Part shown: positions 1-11,427 of the stretch, piece after piece | How positions within the stretch are numbered: position 1 is the stretch's first letter | How the letters are laid out: each line of letters starts with the position of its first letter | Assembly: GCA_934045905.1 (NCBI GenBank) | Contig: OW203769.1 | Location: 16,213,705 to 16,277,704, forward strand | Reading direction: 5' to 3' | DNA length: 64,000 bases | Source of the DNA: Leuctra nigra | Taxonomy: Eukaryota > Arthropoda > Insecta > Plecoptera > Leuctridae | Translations under genes and position numbers: made by a program | The notes under the pieces: generated by a model | What the model saw: the letters and a program-made list of their open reading frames with translations, nothing else | Databases searched by the model: none | Told to the model about the DNA's origin: nothing

Positions 1-1015
1 TTTGCAAACTTCATGGCAGAGAATAATAATGAGCTTCATTCAATTCCAAAATATATAGGGTATATGACACGAAAAGTTTCAGTCTTGCCAACTTGCGTCA
101 AAACTAAATAGTGCACTCTAGTGCGCATGGGCAATGCACTTTCATGGCAATGACACTAAACTCAGTATAAAAGTTTCAACTGCTTCGCGAAATAATAGAA
201 ATTGATGCGTACCTTATTCTTATTGTCAACAATCAAATACAGTCGGCATATATAATTATAGCACAATATCCATTAATATTTCTGCGAAAACTTGATGTTT
301 ATTCACCAAAAGAAGTATATTGAGAGTTTGCACTTTTTTATCACGGCCTTCTAAACAACCCTGTTTGTGCACTGGTTTCTTTAGCCATCTATTTTTTACC
401 AGCGCATTCTATTGATACTTTAAGCGTCGAATAGCACTACCAGGTAGGCAGGTAGCACTACCATAATTCTACAGCCTCTTTTTGCAAACCCGGCTGGCCA
501 CGCTTGACGTTTCTTCTTCGTCTTCTTCATCTTCTATTCTGTCCAAAGGCCTCGCAACAAGTCTCCATCTAACCACAATTCCTCCTCCTCAACCGTCTCA
601 CATTGTTCACTTCTCCCTTCAACAACTTCTTCTTAGTCACGACTCACGCCATCTCGCTCTTGATCTCTCCTGATTTGTCTTTCCAGCTGCAAGTTTTCAA
701 ACGTCTTCTCCGAGATTCTTGTCAATCCCATCCTTTTCATATTCCTGAACCACATGATTCTCTCTCTTCCGATTATAAAGCACAGTATTCCTACTGCAGC
801 TCCTTTATGATGTTCTAACTTAATTTTATTCATATATCAAATAATGTTTGAAGTCTCGCGAAGGCTCGATATTTGTTTCTATATCAGGTTTCACCTCCTG
901 ATTTCATTAAAAAGTTATTGATTCAGAATATTCTTCCTCATGTTTGAAATTGTAACTGTAGATGAAATATAATATATATTTGGTATACTGATAAATATTA
1001 CTACCCTCCGTCTGA
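1..1015. other. AT-rich DNA, no gene recognised
   Basis: I see no convincing coding exon or repeat structure here. Short open frames around 482-833 have no family resemblance and overlap each other on both strands, which suggests chance. There is a TCTTC-rich stretch near 510-535. Confidence 0.5.
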
Positions 1016-1480
1016 TATGTGATGTGTAGAATCAGAGCACACATTCGATTGCCCCCTCCCCCCCCCCCCCCCCCCAAGAGATATCCTGTTGTTAGCCATG
1101 TGTGCCACGTGCTCGCAGTTGTAGGTCAGAATATCGCGTGTTCGAACCCCGTTGAGTCTCCACATTTAAAAGCATTCTTCTCCCGCGCTATTATCATCAG
1201 CCGATTGTTGATCGACTCCATCACTCACGGCAGTGTCATGTGTCACCCCTCCCCCTCCCCCCACCCCATCACACATCACAGCAAATTCTTTTTACTTCTT
1301 TCAAGTCGTAACCCGGTTGACTTATGATTTCCACTCCTCTGGTCCCAGCTTCTTTAAACACTACTTGACCCGATTCTCTTATTTCCCTATCCTCTTAACT
1401 TCATTCCGATCAATTGCATGAACATTTCGAGTGCAAACTCCGCAAGTAATGAGGCTGCAACGTCTCATTGGGGTGTTTCC
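1011..1480. other. Poly-C tract and tRNA-like B-box, no gene
   Basis: A run of about 20 C lies near 1051-1075. A B-box-like word (GTTCGAACCCC) at about 1140-1150 lies downstream of CGTGCTCGCAG and could be the remains of a tRNA-derived SINE, but no A box or tail is clear. C-rich low-complexity sequence continues near 1240-1265. Confidence 0.35.
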
Positions 1481-1624
1481 ATTTGTTATTCAAATTGACT
1501 AGTTTGACATTTCAATCTGTTTTTATTTTTCAATTAATTTATTGCACTGAGGACGATTCCAATTAGTTAATTGAAAATGTTGAATTTTAGAATAATTGTA
1601 AAAATATAAAAAGCAGTATGTTTG

Positions 1625-1830
1625 AACTACCTTATGTACACTATGGCAGACTAAAACATGGTATTAAATAAAACAGATTGGCTTCTGGTTAGGTTCCTTT
1701 ACAATCAATACTTTTTATTACAAATTGGAGAGTTACAGTGTTAGCATGATGATACCATATCAAATCTTTTTCAGTCAATCCATTTCTTTCGAATACCGTT
1801 TTATTGCCAAGTGAAGGTACACCAATTATT
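1625..1830. repeat. Diverged MITE related to 41440-41660
   Basis: Both ends resemble the hairpin element near 41.5 kb: AACAGATTGGCTTCTGGTTAGG and TCAATCCATTTCTTTCGAATACCG recur there in the same order. The terminal inversion is weak in this copy, so it is an old relative. No coding capacity. Confidence 0.5.
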
Positions 1831-2685
1831 CTTTCGATGACTTTTAAAGGTTTATCGTTGATAGTTTGACCCTAAATGAGTCAAAATGTGTACAAATTCA
1901 CGATGTTAACTGATTCGGGTACAGCATCGCTATTTCTATGTAAAAAAATGGTTCCTGTATCTCATGCTCATAATAATTGGGCTGAAATGGCTGTTTAAAG
2001 ATAATATTTATTGAATTCGAGACTGCTGTGATGTTTTACACTTGAGTGCGTATGGATTTAACTTGAGCGTGGATATACACAAACTTCAGACGATGACTGT
2101 TTTGAAGAAGAAACGTATCAACCATTTACAAAGTGTGCGTCGATTTTTTTTTAGCAGTGTATTCTGTGTGTTTCCGTAGAATTAGGGGATTTGAGTCGGT
2201 CAATGGTGCCATGCTACAGAAGAACGCTCGGTGTAACGCGTTCATAAGTGAGCATTTGTATTGCATGCGAATTGATATACGGTTGCAAGTTTCTGTAAAG
2301 ACCTTGAAAAGAGCCGAAACAAAATGTGTCAAACAAGCAGTGATAAAGTATCTGTAATTTCTTACAAGAAATTTGACAAATATTTCCAAACACGCATAAA
2401 ATGACAGTAATATGTCAATAACTTTTGATATAATGACAGATTTGATTGAAATTTACAAAAATACCTAAAATTATGGATCCAACGACAATGCAAAGTTTTA
2501 AGTCGATCGTTTTTAATTTTCAAAACAAACACGATCTCGTTCGAAAACTATATACACGTGGTGTGTGCAAAATTTCAGATCGATCGGTTGAACGGTTTGA
2601 CCTGGGCAGTGCAGGCAAAAACACACACAGAGAAAGTATCGTGAGAGTGACGCTGGCTCAATAATACGCCGACATCATGTTATTT
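1831..2685. other. AT-rich DNA with a shared repeat fragment
   Basis: No gene seen. At about 2570-2605 the words AAATTTCAGATCGATCGGTT and GAACGGTTTGACCTG match words inside the large inverted-repeat element at 27.6-30.1 kb and the Helitron-like tails at 60.4 and 62.8 kb. This is a fragment of a dispersed repeat. Confidence 0.45.
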
Positions 2686-2742
2686 AGGCTGCGTTTCACC
2701 AAGATTCTAAACCCGGTTTAGAATCTTGGTGAAACGCAGCCT
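2686..2742. repeat. Perfect 57-nt palindrome
   Basis: The sequence from AGGCTGCGTTTCACC to its exact complement is uninterrupted: arms of 28 nt around one unpaired C. Flanks are TTT on the left and TAA on the right. It is a minimal MITE or a solo terminal hairpin; no second copy was seen in the window. Confidence 0.85.
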
Positions 2743-3271
2743 TAAACGCAACGCGTAATACTGGGACGACCGTTCGTCTATGATAAACATAGCTTATTAA
2801 TCAGAACCTAATTACGTCCAATCAAGTCAAGTTAAAAGAACACGAAATCCTCTTTAAAATGTAATTCAAAGAATTTTCAGTAAATAGCGTTTCGACAAAC
2901 TTCACAAGTTACTTATTATCAAAGAGCTAATCAAAGTTTATCTTAGAAGATGTGAAATCAAAATGTCTTTGAATTTATTATTCCGTCTGTACTTTCAGTT
3001 TTCTTTGTTGTTTGACTCCAGAGATTACATTTCTGAAGGCCCGAAACATATTTTGAATATTAGTTATATGTCATAAAGTTAATCACCAGACTGGTTTCAA
3101 ACTAGATGAACCGTCAGTACATAATATGTTGCACCAGAAAACATTTTAAAGAAATAAATGCCAGTTCGTGTACCTCTTGCTAATGTTCTTGATAACTTGT
3201 TAACGGATAATGTTAGCAGGCACCTTATTTTACATTTATTTCATAATCTTAAATTATTATACATACGAATA
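2743..3271. other. AT-rich DNA, no gene recognised
   Basis: No exon, RNA gene or clear repeat visible. The right edge is the target site of the hAT-like insertion; the same ancestral sequence resumes after it at 5113. Confidence 0.4.
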
Positions 3272-3279
3272 ATGATGCC

Positions 3280-5112
3280 TAGAGAGCCTAGATGGGAAAG
3301 AGAGTGGCCAATGGAATTTTCGCCGCCATTTTTTTTCCAAGACAGTGATGGTTGAATGCAAACCCCGTATGTTACTGCCATAAATATCTCATTCATTCGT
3401 GAATTAATAATGTTCATTTTGTACAAATTGAAAGTACACATTGATGTGATGTTGTTGACAACATTAGAACAATAATTAATTGAGTCTATGATTGCTAATT
3501 AGCTCAAATAGCTAATTAATATGCGTATTAAGAAGAAAGGAATTTAATGCATTTATGACATTAAATAGAAATACAATTGAATTACAAAATTATTATTGAT
3601 TTTCAACCATCAGCGAATCACCCCCGCATCACCCAAATCATCGTATCATCAGCTAATCACCCTCGCATCACCCAAATCAACATATCAACAGCTAATCACC
3701 CCCGCATCACCCAAATCATCGTATCATCAGCTAATCACCCTCGCATCACCCAAATCAACATATCAACAGCTAATCACCCTCGCATCACCCAAATCATCAT
3801 ATCATCAGCTAATCACCATCACATCACCCATATCATCATATCATCAGCTAATCACCCTCGCATCACCCAAATCATCATGTCATCAGCTAATCACCCTCGC
3901 ATCACCCAAATCATCATATCATCAGCTAATCACCCTCGCATCACCCAAATCATCATATCATCAGCTAATCACCCTCGCATCACCCAAATCATCATGTCAT
4001 TAGCTAATCACCCTCGCATCACCCAAATCAACATATCATTAGCTAATCACCCCCGCATCACCCAAATCATCATATTATCAGCTAATCACCCTCGCATCAC
4101 CCAAATCATCATATTATCAGCTAATCACCCTCGCATCACCCAAATCATCATATCATCAGCTAATCACCCTCGCATCACCCAAATCAACATATCATTAGCT
4201 AATCACCCCCGCATCACCCAAACCATCATATCATCAGCTAATCACCCTCGCATCACCCTAATCATCATATCATCAGCTAATCACCATCACATCACCCATA
4301 TCATCATATCATCAGCTAATCACCCTCGCATCACCCAAATCATCATATCATCAGCTAATCACCCCCGCATCACCCAAATCAACATATTATCAGCTAATCA
4401 CCCTCGCATCACCCAAATCAACATATCATTAGCTAATCACCCCCGCATCACCCAAATCATCATTCATCAGCTAATCACCCTCGCATCACCCAATCATCAA
4501 ATCATAAGCTAATCACCCTCGCATCACCCAAATCATCATGTCATCAGCTAATCACCCTCGCATCACCCAAATCATCATATCATAATCACCTTCGTATCAC
4601 CCAAATCATAATACTTATCATTAGCTAATCACCCCTGCATCACCCTAATCATATCACCATCATGCAAAACACCTCACATCATCAATTAATCACCCTCGCA
4701 TCACCCAAATCATCCATTCATCAGCTAATCACCACCGCATCACCCAAATCATCATATTATTAGCTAATCACCTTCGCAAAGTTATGCACACATCATATTT
4801 GGCGTATATCGTATGCACTTGGGTCTAAACTGTAAGGTTATGTTTGACGTAATCACAGTTTTTTCTTGTTTTTAAATCCAAATAAGACCAAACAAAATAT
4901 AATTAATACACAATTTGATGTTAATAGTATATAAATGCTTTAATACCGAAAACAATGCACAGGGACACAAGAATGATACATAAACAGTGAAAACACAAGC
5001 AATTCCCTATACCTGCCATGCATAACTGGATCAGCTGTTGAAAACTAATGGCCGCCGCGGCTGAAAAAATTATCACCCCATTGGCCACTCTCTTACCCAT
5101 CTAGGCTCTCTA
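3280..5112. mobile_element. Non-autonomous hAT-like transposon, 1833 bp
   Basis: The ends are inverted repeats of about 35 bp with one mismatch, starting TAGAGAGCCTAGATGGG and ending with its complement. The termini fit the YARNG pattern of hAT elements. The flanks carry a perfect 8-bp target duplication, ATGATGCC, at 3272-3279 and 5113-5120, the length hAT elements make. There is no transposase: the interior is mostly a 39-bp minisatellite plus AT-rich sequence. I infer a passenger element moved by a hAT transposase encoded elsewhere. P and Merlin elements also give about 8 bp, so hAT is the best fit, not proven. Confidence 0.82.
3607..4790. repeat. 39-bp minisatellite inside the hAT-like element
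   Basis: About 30 units of roughly 39 bp with core AGCTAATCACCCTCGCATCA, recurring variants (CCC/CCT, ATCATC/AACATA, one CATCACATCACCCAT type), degrading to the right beyond about 4500. Because 39 is a multiple of 3 and the core lacks stops, it stays open in more than one frame over hundreds of bases (3577-4512, peptide period 13 residues). I regard that as a by-product of the repeat and not a gene. Confidence 0.95.
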
Positions 5113-5120
5113 ATGATGCC

Positions 5121-5400
5121 CATCTAATAAATGTTTCTGGTTGCGATATCGTAAAGAGAGCAGAACTGAAGACGTAAACGTACTTTTAATAGTAAAGCTC
5201 CATAGTGAGATCATTAATCTGTCCATCAGAGATAGAAGGTCCGAAGTCCATTTTCTTGATTTGATTTTGCACGCTTTTGGAATGATGTAATCTCGTTCTA
5301 TCAATTGCTGTTTGACTGATGTCAACAAATACATGGTTATATTGAAGTATTCTCTTACACAATGACTCATTTCATACGAATATGATTAGATGAAGGGAGA
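5121..5400. repeat. Dispersed repeat interrupted by the hAT-like element
   Basis: On the minus strand this matches parts of 17.78-18.13 kb: ATGAGTCATTGTGTAAGAGA, TACATCATTCCAAAAG and a segment near GGACTTC..CCTTCTA are shared in order. The second copy is itself interrupted. An 86-residue minus-strand frame here (5110-5370) shares MSHCVRE with the other copy but has no recognised family. I call it an unclassified repeat, possibly a decayed gene. Confidence 0.45.
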
Positions 5401-5666
5401 AATACTGGTTTATGAGCATCATGAACGCATTCTACCTCTATGGAGTAGAACTAACTGCAAGAGAATGTGAAAAAAGAATGTTTGATCTGGTATTGACTGG
5501 AGTCTGTGTTGATTGCTGCATGTACCACTGTGTTGTCATTGGCTCGGGATTAGCATGGACACGGATAGGGCAGGACACGTCATGCAGATGAGCAAATAGA
5601 AGAGTGGAACGTTACAGTCACTGTCAGTAGTTGGGTTGCAGTCGGAGTGTGTTGGTGTCGCACTGT

Positions 5667-6140
5667 TCTGATATTACACGGTGCAATTTCTTGAACAACT
5701 TCTATGTCACATTCGTATTTTTCATTTAATTTTGTATTTGTACGACGCAACTTTCTGTCACAGAACTTAAAACATGTTCTAATTTCCATTCAAGAAGTGT
5801 GGTACAGAAGTTGTACAAGAAATTGCACCGTGTAAATGGAGCTTTAAATGATATAAAAGTTGAGTTCAAGTTCTGTGACAAGAAGTTGCGTCGTGTACAT
5901 ACAAAATTGTATGAAATATGGGAATGTGACACAGAAGATGTTCAAGAAATTGTATTAATTTACACGGAGCAATTTCTTGTTCAGCTTCATCGCCACTCTT
6001 CTGTGTCACACTTCCTGATGGAAATTAGAACATGTTCTAAATGGACGGTATAGAAGTTGAGCTCAATTTCTGTGACAAGAAAATACAAAATTGTATGAAA
6101 AGTGCGAATGTGACACATAAGTTTTTCAAGAAATTGTATC
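5667..6140. repeat. Compound palindromic MITE
   Basis: TTACACGGTGCAATTTCTTG at about 5673 is mirrored by CAAGAAATTGCACCGTGTAA near 5820, with GACGCAACTT, TCTGTCACAGAACTT and AACATGTTCTAATTTCCAT arranged as overlapping inverted copies. A second round of inverted arms continues to about 6140, where a run of G begins. It has no coding capacity. The layout fits one palindromic element plus an inverted, partly deleted neighbour copy. Confidence 0.75.
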
Positions 6141-6244
6141 CTGGGAGGGGGGGGGGGGGGCCTTGGGTCTCATCAGAACTTATGCAAATTGAACTAATAT
6201 TGCAACTAAGTGCTCAATAATTCCAGGATTACGTCACCACCTAC

Positions 6245-6402
6245 CTGGGCGTCGCTGCCGTCGCCCATGGGATAGAGCTGGAAGTAGACGACCCACGGGG
6301 ATGTGACAGTCAGCGAGAACAGCCAGATGACGCAGACGATGCGACGACACACCCGTGACGTCATCTGCCAGGTCATCGGGTAGCAGATGGCGAGGCAGCG
6401 CT
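6245..6402 (-). CDS. Neuropeptide-type GPCR, exon 3 (TM3 end to TM4)
   Basis: This 158-nt minus-strand exon follows the acceptor TCTCGTACAG and ends at donor CAG|GTAGGT. Its frame completes the split codon from the previous exon (G+AG = Glu), giving SLERCLAICYP, the cytoplasmic end of TM3 with ERC in place of DRY/ERY. A hydrophobic TM4 with its Trp (VCVIWLFSL) and the TM4-ECL2 turn SPWVVYFQLYP follow. These are rhodopsin-family (class A) features and closest in my memory to SIFamide, trissin and NPFF-type receptors. The exon ends in phase 0. TM5-TM7 should lie at lower coordinates on this strand, but I find no such exon before base 1, so the next intron exceeds 6 kb or the gene is broken. Confidence 0.85.
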
Positions 6403-7316
6403 CTGTACGAGATGAAACACATTAGAAGCAGATGGCAGCGCTCTGTACGAGATGAAACACATTAGAAGCAGATGGCAGCGCTCTGTACGAGATGAAACAC
6501 ATTAGAAGCAGACGGCAGCATTCTGTACGAGATGAAACACATTAGAAGCAGATGGCAGCGCTCTGTACGAGACGAAACGCATTAGAAGCAGATGGCAGCG
6601 CTCTGTACGAGATGAAACACATTAGAAGCAGATGGCAGCGCTCTGTACGAGATGAAACACATTAGAAGCAGACGGCAGCATTCTGTACGAGATGAAACAC
6701 ATTAGAAGCAGATGGCAGCGCTCTGTACGAGATGAAACACATTAGAAGCAGACGGCAGCATTCTGTACGAGATGAAACACATTAGAAGCAGATGGCAGCG
6801 CTCTGTACGAGACGAAACGCATTAGAAGCAGATGGCAGCGCTCTGTACGAGATGAAACACATTAGAAGCAGATGGCAGCGCTCTGTACGAGATGAAACAC
6901 ATTAGAAGCAGACGGCAGCATTCTGTACGAGATGAAACACATTAGAAGCAGATGGCAGCGCTCTGTACGAGATGAAACACATTAGAAGCAGACGGCAGCA
7001 TTCTGTACGAGATGAAACACATTAGAAGCAGATGGCAGCGCTCTGTACGAGATGAAACACATTAGAAGCAGACGGCAGCATTCTGTACGAGATGAAACAC
7101 ATTAGAAGCAGATGGCAGCGCTCTGTACGAGATGAAACACATTAGAAGCAGACGGCAGCATTCTGTACAAGATGAAACACATTAGAAGCAGATGGCAGCG
7201 CTCTGTACGAGATGAAACACATTAGAAGCAGATGGCAGCGCTCTGTACGAGATGAAACACATTAGAAGCAGATGGCAGCGCTCTGTACGAGACTAAACAC
7301 ATTAGAAGCAGACGGC
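6403..7316. repeat. 40-bp minisatellite built over the GPCR exon 3 acceptor
   Basis: About 23 head-to-tail 40-bp units lie immediately upstream (in transcript sense) of GPCR exon 3. Read on the minus strand, each unit has 24 nt matching the intron end up to TCTCGTACAG, then AGCGCTGCC (exon bases 1-9) and ATCTGCT (exon bases 15-21). The unit thus spans the splice junction with 5 exon bases missing. A second unit type (TACAG followed by AATGCTGCC) recurs in a higher-order pattern. Every unit offers an AG acceptor, and 40 nt is not a multiple of 3. Confidence 0.93.
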
Positions 7317-8199
7317 CTGGAGTTTATTCCAATCATTCGGGAGGAGAGCTCGAAAATCTGGAATTCTCCCTTCATTCAATCTTATCGGTAATGGAAGATA
7401 TTACTTTGGTGGACTTTAATCTGTTTGTAAATTTATATATAGATATTCACGCTAAATTTGAAAGTGTGAAATCCACTCAAAAAGGATGGAAAGTGCACCA
7501 GTGCACCATAATCGTATCATTTTTGAGTGGATTTAACTCATTTTTGAGCGATTTCCACTCAATCATATTTAGAGTGATGGTTTTTTATGTTCCTAATAAA
7601 TATTTTTGGTAGAAGATCCAACGATTCAATATGTGTATAATCTTGTCTAGTCCATCATTTAAATTCCATGAGTGTGCAAACCATAATTTTTATTGATGGT
7701 ACAAAATTCTATACTCTAATTATCTGAATGTGCCAGATATTTCAGTTACATTGATAAATATCTGTGCAAATGTCATCGTGGCTCAGCGGCAGATTGTTGG
7801 ACGTGGGTTCGAATCCCACCGGAGAAACATCTTTTGAAATTGAAGCCATCAGAAAATCATTACTATAGTTTAGTTATAGTTATGAATGCATTTAGATTGC
7901 AGTGATATATTATTTCAAGATATTAGTGTAAATCATTAATCTGGAAGTAATGTCCGATTTTCCTCAAGTTTTATTATCGAAACTTAATTTTTCTCTCCAT
8001 AACCATTCTCCTTCATCCTTTCGTAGAAGGATTTTGTTGAAAACCTTCTGAATGATCCTGTAATTAAAGTTTCTCTAGTAACACCTTTCAGTTCTGACCG
8101 CGAGACACGGCTTGACCGAAAGAGAAGCCACAGAAGTGCAAATGTCTTTCACGCCGCCTCCATGATGTATAGGAGAGTGAGTAGACGAGCAGCACTCAC
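7317..8199. other. Rest of GPCR intron 2, with a tRNA-like relic
   Basis: AT-rich intron. At 7773-7832 it holds an A-box-like TGGCTCAGCGG and a B-box-like GGTTCGAATCC, about 25 nt apart, too close for a complete tRNA. I read this as a tRNA-derived SINE head or tRNA pseudogene. Nothing else recognised. Confidence 0.5.
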
Positions 8200-8295
8200 C
8201 CAGAGAGATGATGACGAGAGTGTAGACCGACGCCGACACGGAGACGCCCTGGAGGTAGGGCACCGTCTTGCAGATCAGCCAGCCCAGGACCCAAG
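8200..8295 (-). CDS. Neuropeptide-type GPCR, exon 2 (ECL1-TM3)
   Basis: A 96-nt minus-strand exon between acceptor CTTGTTTCAG and donor CTGG|GTGAGT. It starts and ends in phase 1, matching both neighbours: G+CT makes Ala before [15 protein letters not shown], and the closing G joins AG of exon 3 to make Glu. It supplies the ECL1 Trp, the TM3 Cys that normally bonds ECL2 (LICKT) and TM3 itself ([16 protein letters not shown]). The [16 protein letters not shown] stretch is typical of SIFamide/trissin/NPFF-like receptors. Perfect phase agreement across three separated exons is the main evidence that this is a real gene. Confidence 0.87.
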
Positions 8296-8531
8296 CTGAA
8301 ACAAGATTAGGGAAGTGTCATTAAACGTTTTTATTACTTTCAGCCGAAAATTTACATTTTCATTCATAAAATATAAATTGAAATTTTTATGTCACATTTT
8401 GGCGAGAAAATATATGAATACCCGGTATAAATAAATAAATAAATATTAAAATAAATAAATAATAAATAAATTAATTAATTAAAATGAAAAAAGTAAAGCA
8501 TAGTTCAAGCTCAAAAACTCAAAAACATGTA

Positions 8532-8790
8532 TGACGGAACAGGTTGACTGAGTGGTAACGCTCTGAACTTGTATTCCGAAGGCCCGGGTTCGATTCCCTT
8601 CCTGACTGGGGGTTTTTCGTGGTATTCCCTCAGTCGACAGGCAAGTGTTGGGAAGGTACCCTACTAATAGGCCACGACCGCCTCCTTCCCACCTTCCATC
8701 ATTACCTACTCTTCACCATCATCATAATCATTCATCCGTCGCCATTTGCCTCGCTGCAGAACAGTGCGACGTTAAGCCCCAGACACAAAA
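8532..8790 (+). mobile_element. tRNA-derived SINE, copy 1
   Basis: The tRNA-like head begins near CGGAACAGGTTGACTGAGTGG (A box) with a B box GGTTCGATTCC, then a body (TCAGTCGACAGGCAAGTG..ACTAATAGGCCACGACCGCC) and tail GCTGCAGAACAGTGCGACGT with a short A-rich end. It is flanked by a 9-bp target duplication, AAACATGTA, at 8523-8531 and 8791-8799. It lies in the first coding intron of the GPCR, antisense to it. Confidence 0.9.
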
Positions 8791-8799
8791 AAACATGTA

Positions 8800-9708
8800 G
8801 GGTCAGCATCAAAAGAATGCAGCTAAATCCATGTTGGTATGTGGAAATTACCGGTATAGGAACTATTGAACATGACTGTGAAAAGCCACCCAGTGGACTT
8901 GAAATGTGACTTACTCATTGATATTTTAAAATTCTGTTCGCGTGAAGAAAAACTAATGAAAGCACTTTAAAGACCAACGTGCGTTCTTTACCTCACCGAG
9001 GTTCTTAACTCTTCGAAACATAAATTATACAAAATTAAAAAAAAATCTAAGTGGCATTAAAGTCGTACCAGTTTGCTTCAAATGTTGGGAAAGTGATTTT
9101 TAAGGCGGTAATTTTTAGTACACAAAGATTTCAGTTATTCAAGAGCATTAAGACATGTGAATATTGCATGAAAGCAGCTAATCACATGATCTGTAAAGCC
9201 TTAGCGAATCAAGTAGCGAATCAGATGAATCTTGCGAAATATTAATAAGCTTTGAAAGCTTTGCGTCTGCCAATCGGCTTATCGGCCACTTTGTGCGAGC
9301 ACTTAGCATTCAAATCCAGAGAAGAAGAAATCAGAGGCATTTTAAAACCGACGAGCGATAAAAAATCACGAATCGCCAATAAAAAAAGCCTCAAGAGACT
9401 TTCTAAAACTCGTAGCTGGTTTAATTAAAAGAATATTTTAGATCTTGAAATAGATCGGGCGTTATATCTGAAAGTGAGATGGGAAATTGGATATTTGCAT
9501 TATTTCTTCAAATTTCGTGGAGCGACGAAACGATGAGTTTTTTATTAAAATTATTGCAAACTGTTGCTGATTTATGCAAGTGCCCTATTTTTATGCAATA
9601 TAATTTGGTTTAATAATTCATATTCTGCCACCATCATAATGGCACCATTCAGTATGGCTGTTGTTTTGTTGCTTTTTAAGCAATTTATAGTTTTAAGCAA
9701 GGAGGTTA
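8800..9708. other. GPCR intron sequence between two SINEs
   Basis: AT-rich, no exon seen. The piece at about 8915-9000 resembles the right end of the diverged palindromic MITE at 13.48-13.57 kb (a word near ATTCTGTT then GTGAAGA), so it may be a fragment of that family. Confidence 0.4.
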
Positions 9709-9717
9709 TATAATATG

Positions 9718-10007
9718 GGGTTACGGAACAGGTTGGGTGAGTGGTTAACGCTCTGAACTTGTATTCCGGAGGCCCGGGTTCGATTCCCGCGGCCGTCCTT
9801 CCTGACTGGGGTTTTTTTCGTGGTTTTCCCTCAGTCGACATGCAAATGCTGGGATGGTACCCTACTAATAGGCCACGACCGCCTCCTTCCCACCTTCCAT
9901 CCTCACCTACTCTTCATCATCATCTCCCAATCATCGTCATAATCATTCATCCGTCGCCATTAGCCTCGCTGCAGAACAATGCCACGTTAAGCCTCAGACA
10001 AAAAAAA
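9718..10007 (+). mobile_element. tRNA-derived SINE, copy 2
   Basis: Same head, body and tail as copy 1, with a better preserved head (TGAGTGGTTAACGCTCTGAA; CCCGGGTTCGATTCCCGCGG). It ends in A(7) and is bounded by a perfect 9-bp duplication TATAATATG at 9709-9717 and 10008-10016. It lies in the same GPCR intron as copy 1 and in the same orientation. Confidence 0.92.
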
Positions 10008-10016
10008 TATAATATG

Positions 10017-11427
10017 TGTTTTAAATGATATCCGGAGAACTCTCTGGTATGATGTGGAATATCATCTTTACAAAAATACATTGATCCATTTAAAAATTAA
10101 ATCTGACACGTTTACGTGCCAACATTATATCCGCTTTTGAAAGAAAATTGATCTTTCGCTATGCAAAAGAAAAAAGAATTTCGTGCAATGAATTATTTGA
10201 ATGTAAATCTATTCTTCACAATAGAATTTGCAGCTAAAACGGATGTTATTTATACTGACAGTCGTAACTCTGGCTACACAGTCCACGAGCCAAAGCGTAT
10301 TTCTAAATATTGTGACAGATAAGTACTTCAAATCAAACATCCCGGGTATATGAAACCGGCGTCCAGCTGTTTAAAAAGCCTGGCAAATGTCAGTGTCTCA
10401 GCGATTGTTTACATTGCCCTGGAGTGCGGCAAAACACAGCACAGCAATGAGGTATTTCCATCAACTCGGCTATATTCGTAGCTTGTCGATCAAGTGGAGG
10501 TGCTAAATTCAACCAGACATACACAATGTGTACAGACGAGGCGAGGCTGCAGATATTGAGTAAGACGTCGACTACAGTAGTTCATTTAGAGTTTATCTGG
10601 CGTAGAAAGAAAAACGTGTATGAAATGTATTAGGTATACATTTTTTTTTTAGTAACGATTTTATTAATTTTGTTTTGTAACATACTTAGAAGGAATTTAG
10701 AAGATTAGTAGCTAATTTAGAAGAACATATCTAGTGTTAATTAATCTTTGTTTACAATAATCTATTCAGTTTTATACCGGCAGTATTACTTGAATGACAA
10801 TCGAATTAATCGACTCGCGTTTGGAATTTTAAATTCACTTTCTTTCTTGTTTATACCATACTGAATTTATTCGGTGAAGTTTAACAGTTTTCAGTTTATT
10901 TTTACATTGCTTTGCAATATTCAAAAACAAAAATATATACAGAACATTTATAATACGAAGTTGTATAATAGTAATTGACCATTTACATAGAAAAAACTCA
11001 ATCTAGAAATCTTGTAAAGTTTGTTTACGACATACACCTGCACCGCAGGCTCCTCCATTCCAGACTTTAATAAGTATTTGTTTCCTTCCTATAATAACGA
11101 CAAATGCTCATGGAATTGAATATGAATAATTGTTTACTCTTTCCAGTCAAATTTTCATATTACGAATAAATATCTAGGTATAGCTTGAAGAAAATTAAAC
11201 TAATTATTGACATTTTTAAATTGAAAATTCCTTTTGAAAGAAAGGTCCCGATAATGCTCAAATCACATCAGAATAAAACTTTTTGGCCATATTTTTCCAC
11301 AACATTTGTCTGAGGCCCAAGCGAATGGGTCACTATTTTTCGTCAACCTCGAAGAACATTTCCACTGACAAAATTGAGAGTTGCATCGCTATCAAGTTTT
11401 TTCAAAATCAATGAAAATCACCTCAAA
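10017..11427. other. GPCR intron sequence, nothing recognised
   Basis: AT-rich intronic sequence without visible exon, RNA gene or repeat. Confidence 0.45.

Noticed and set aside
3577..4512. 311-codon open frame with a 13-residue repeat
   Set aside because: It is the 39-bp minisatellite read in a stop-free frame, another frame is also open, and it lies inside a hAT-like element.
1..6244. TM5-TM7 exons of the GPCR
   Set aside because: I looked for hydrophobic minus-strand exons with FxxCWxP- or NPxxY-like motifs and splice borders and found none in this stretch.
6403..7316. Possible CRISPR array
   Set aside because: Units are contiguous 40-bp tandem repeats without unique spacers, in a eukaryotic intron.
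7773..7832. tRNA gene
   Set aside because: A- and B-box words are present but about 25 nt apart; the anticodon arm does not fit, so a SINE head or pseudogene is more likely.
8532..8605. Functional tRNA gene at the SINE head
   Set aside because: The anticodon stem does not pair, and the head is followed by a SINE body with target duplications.
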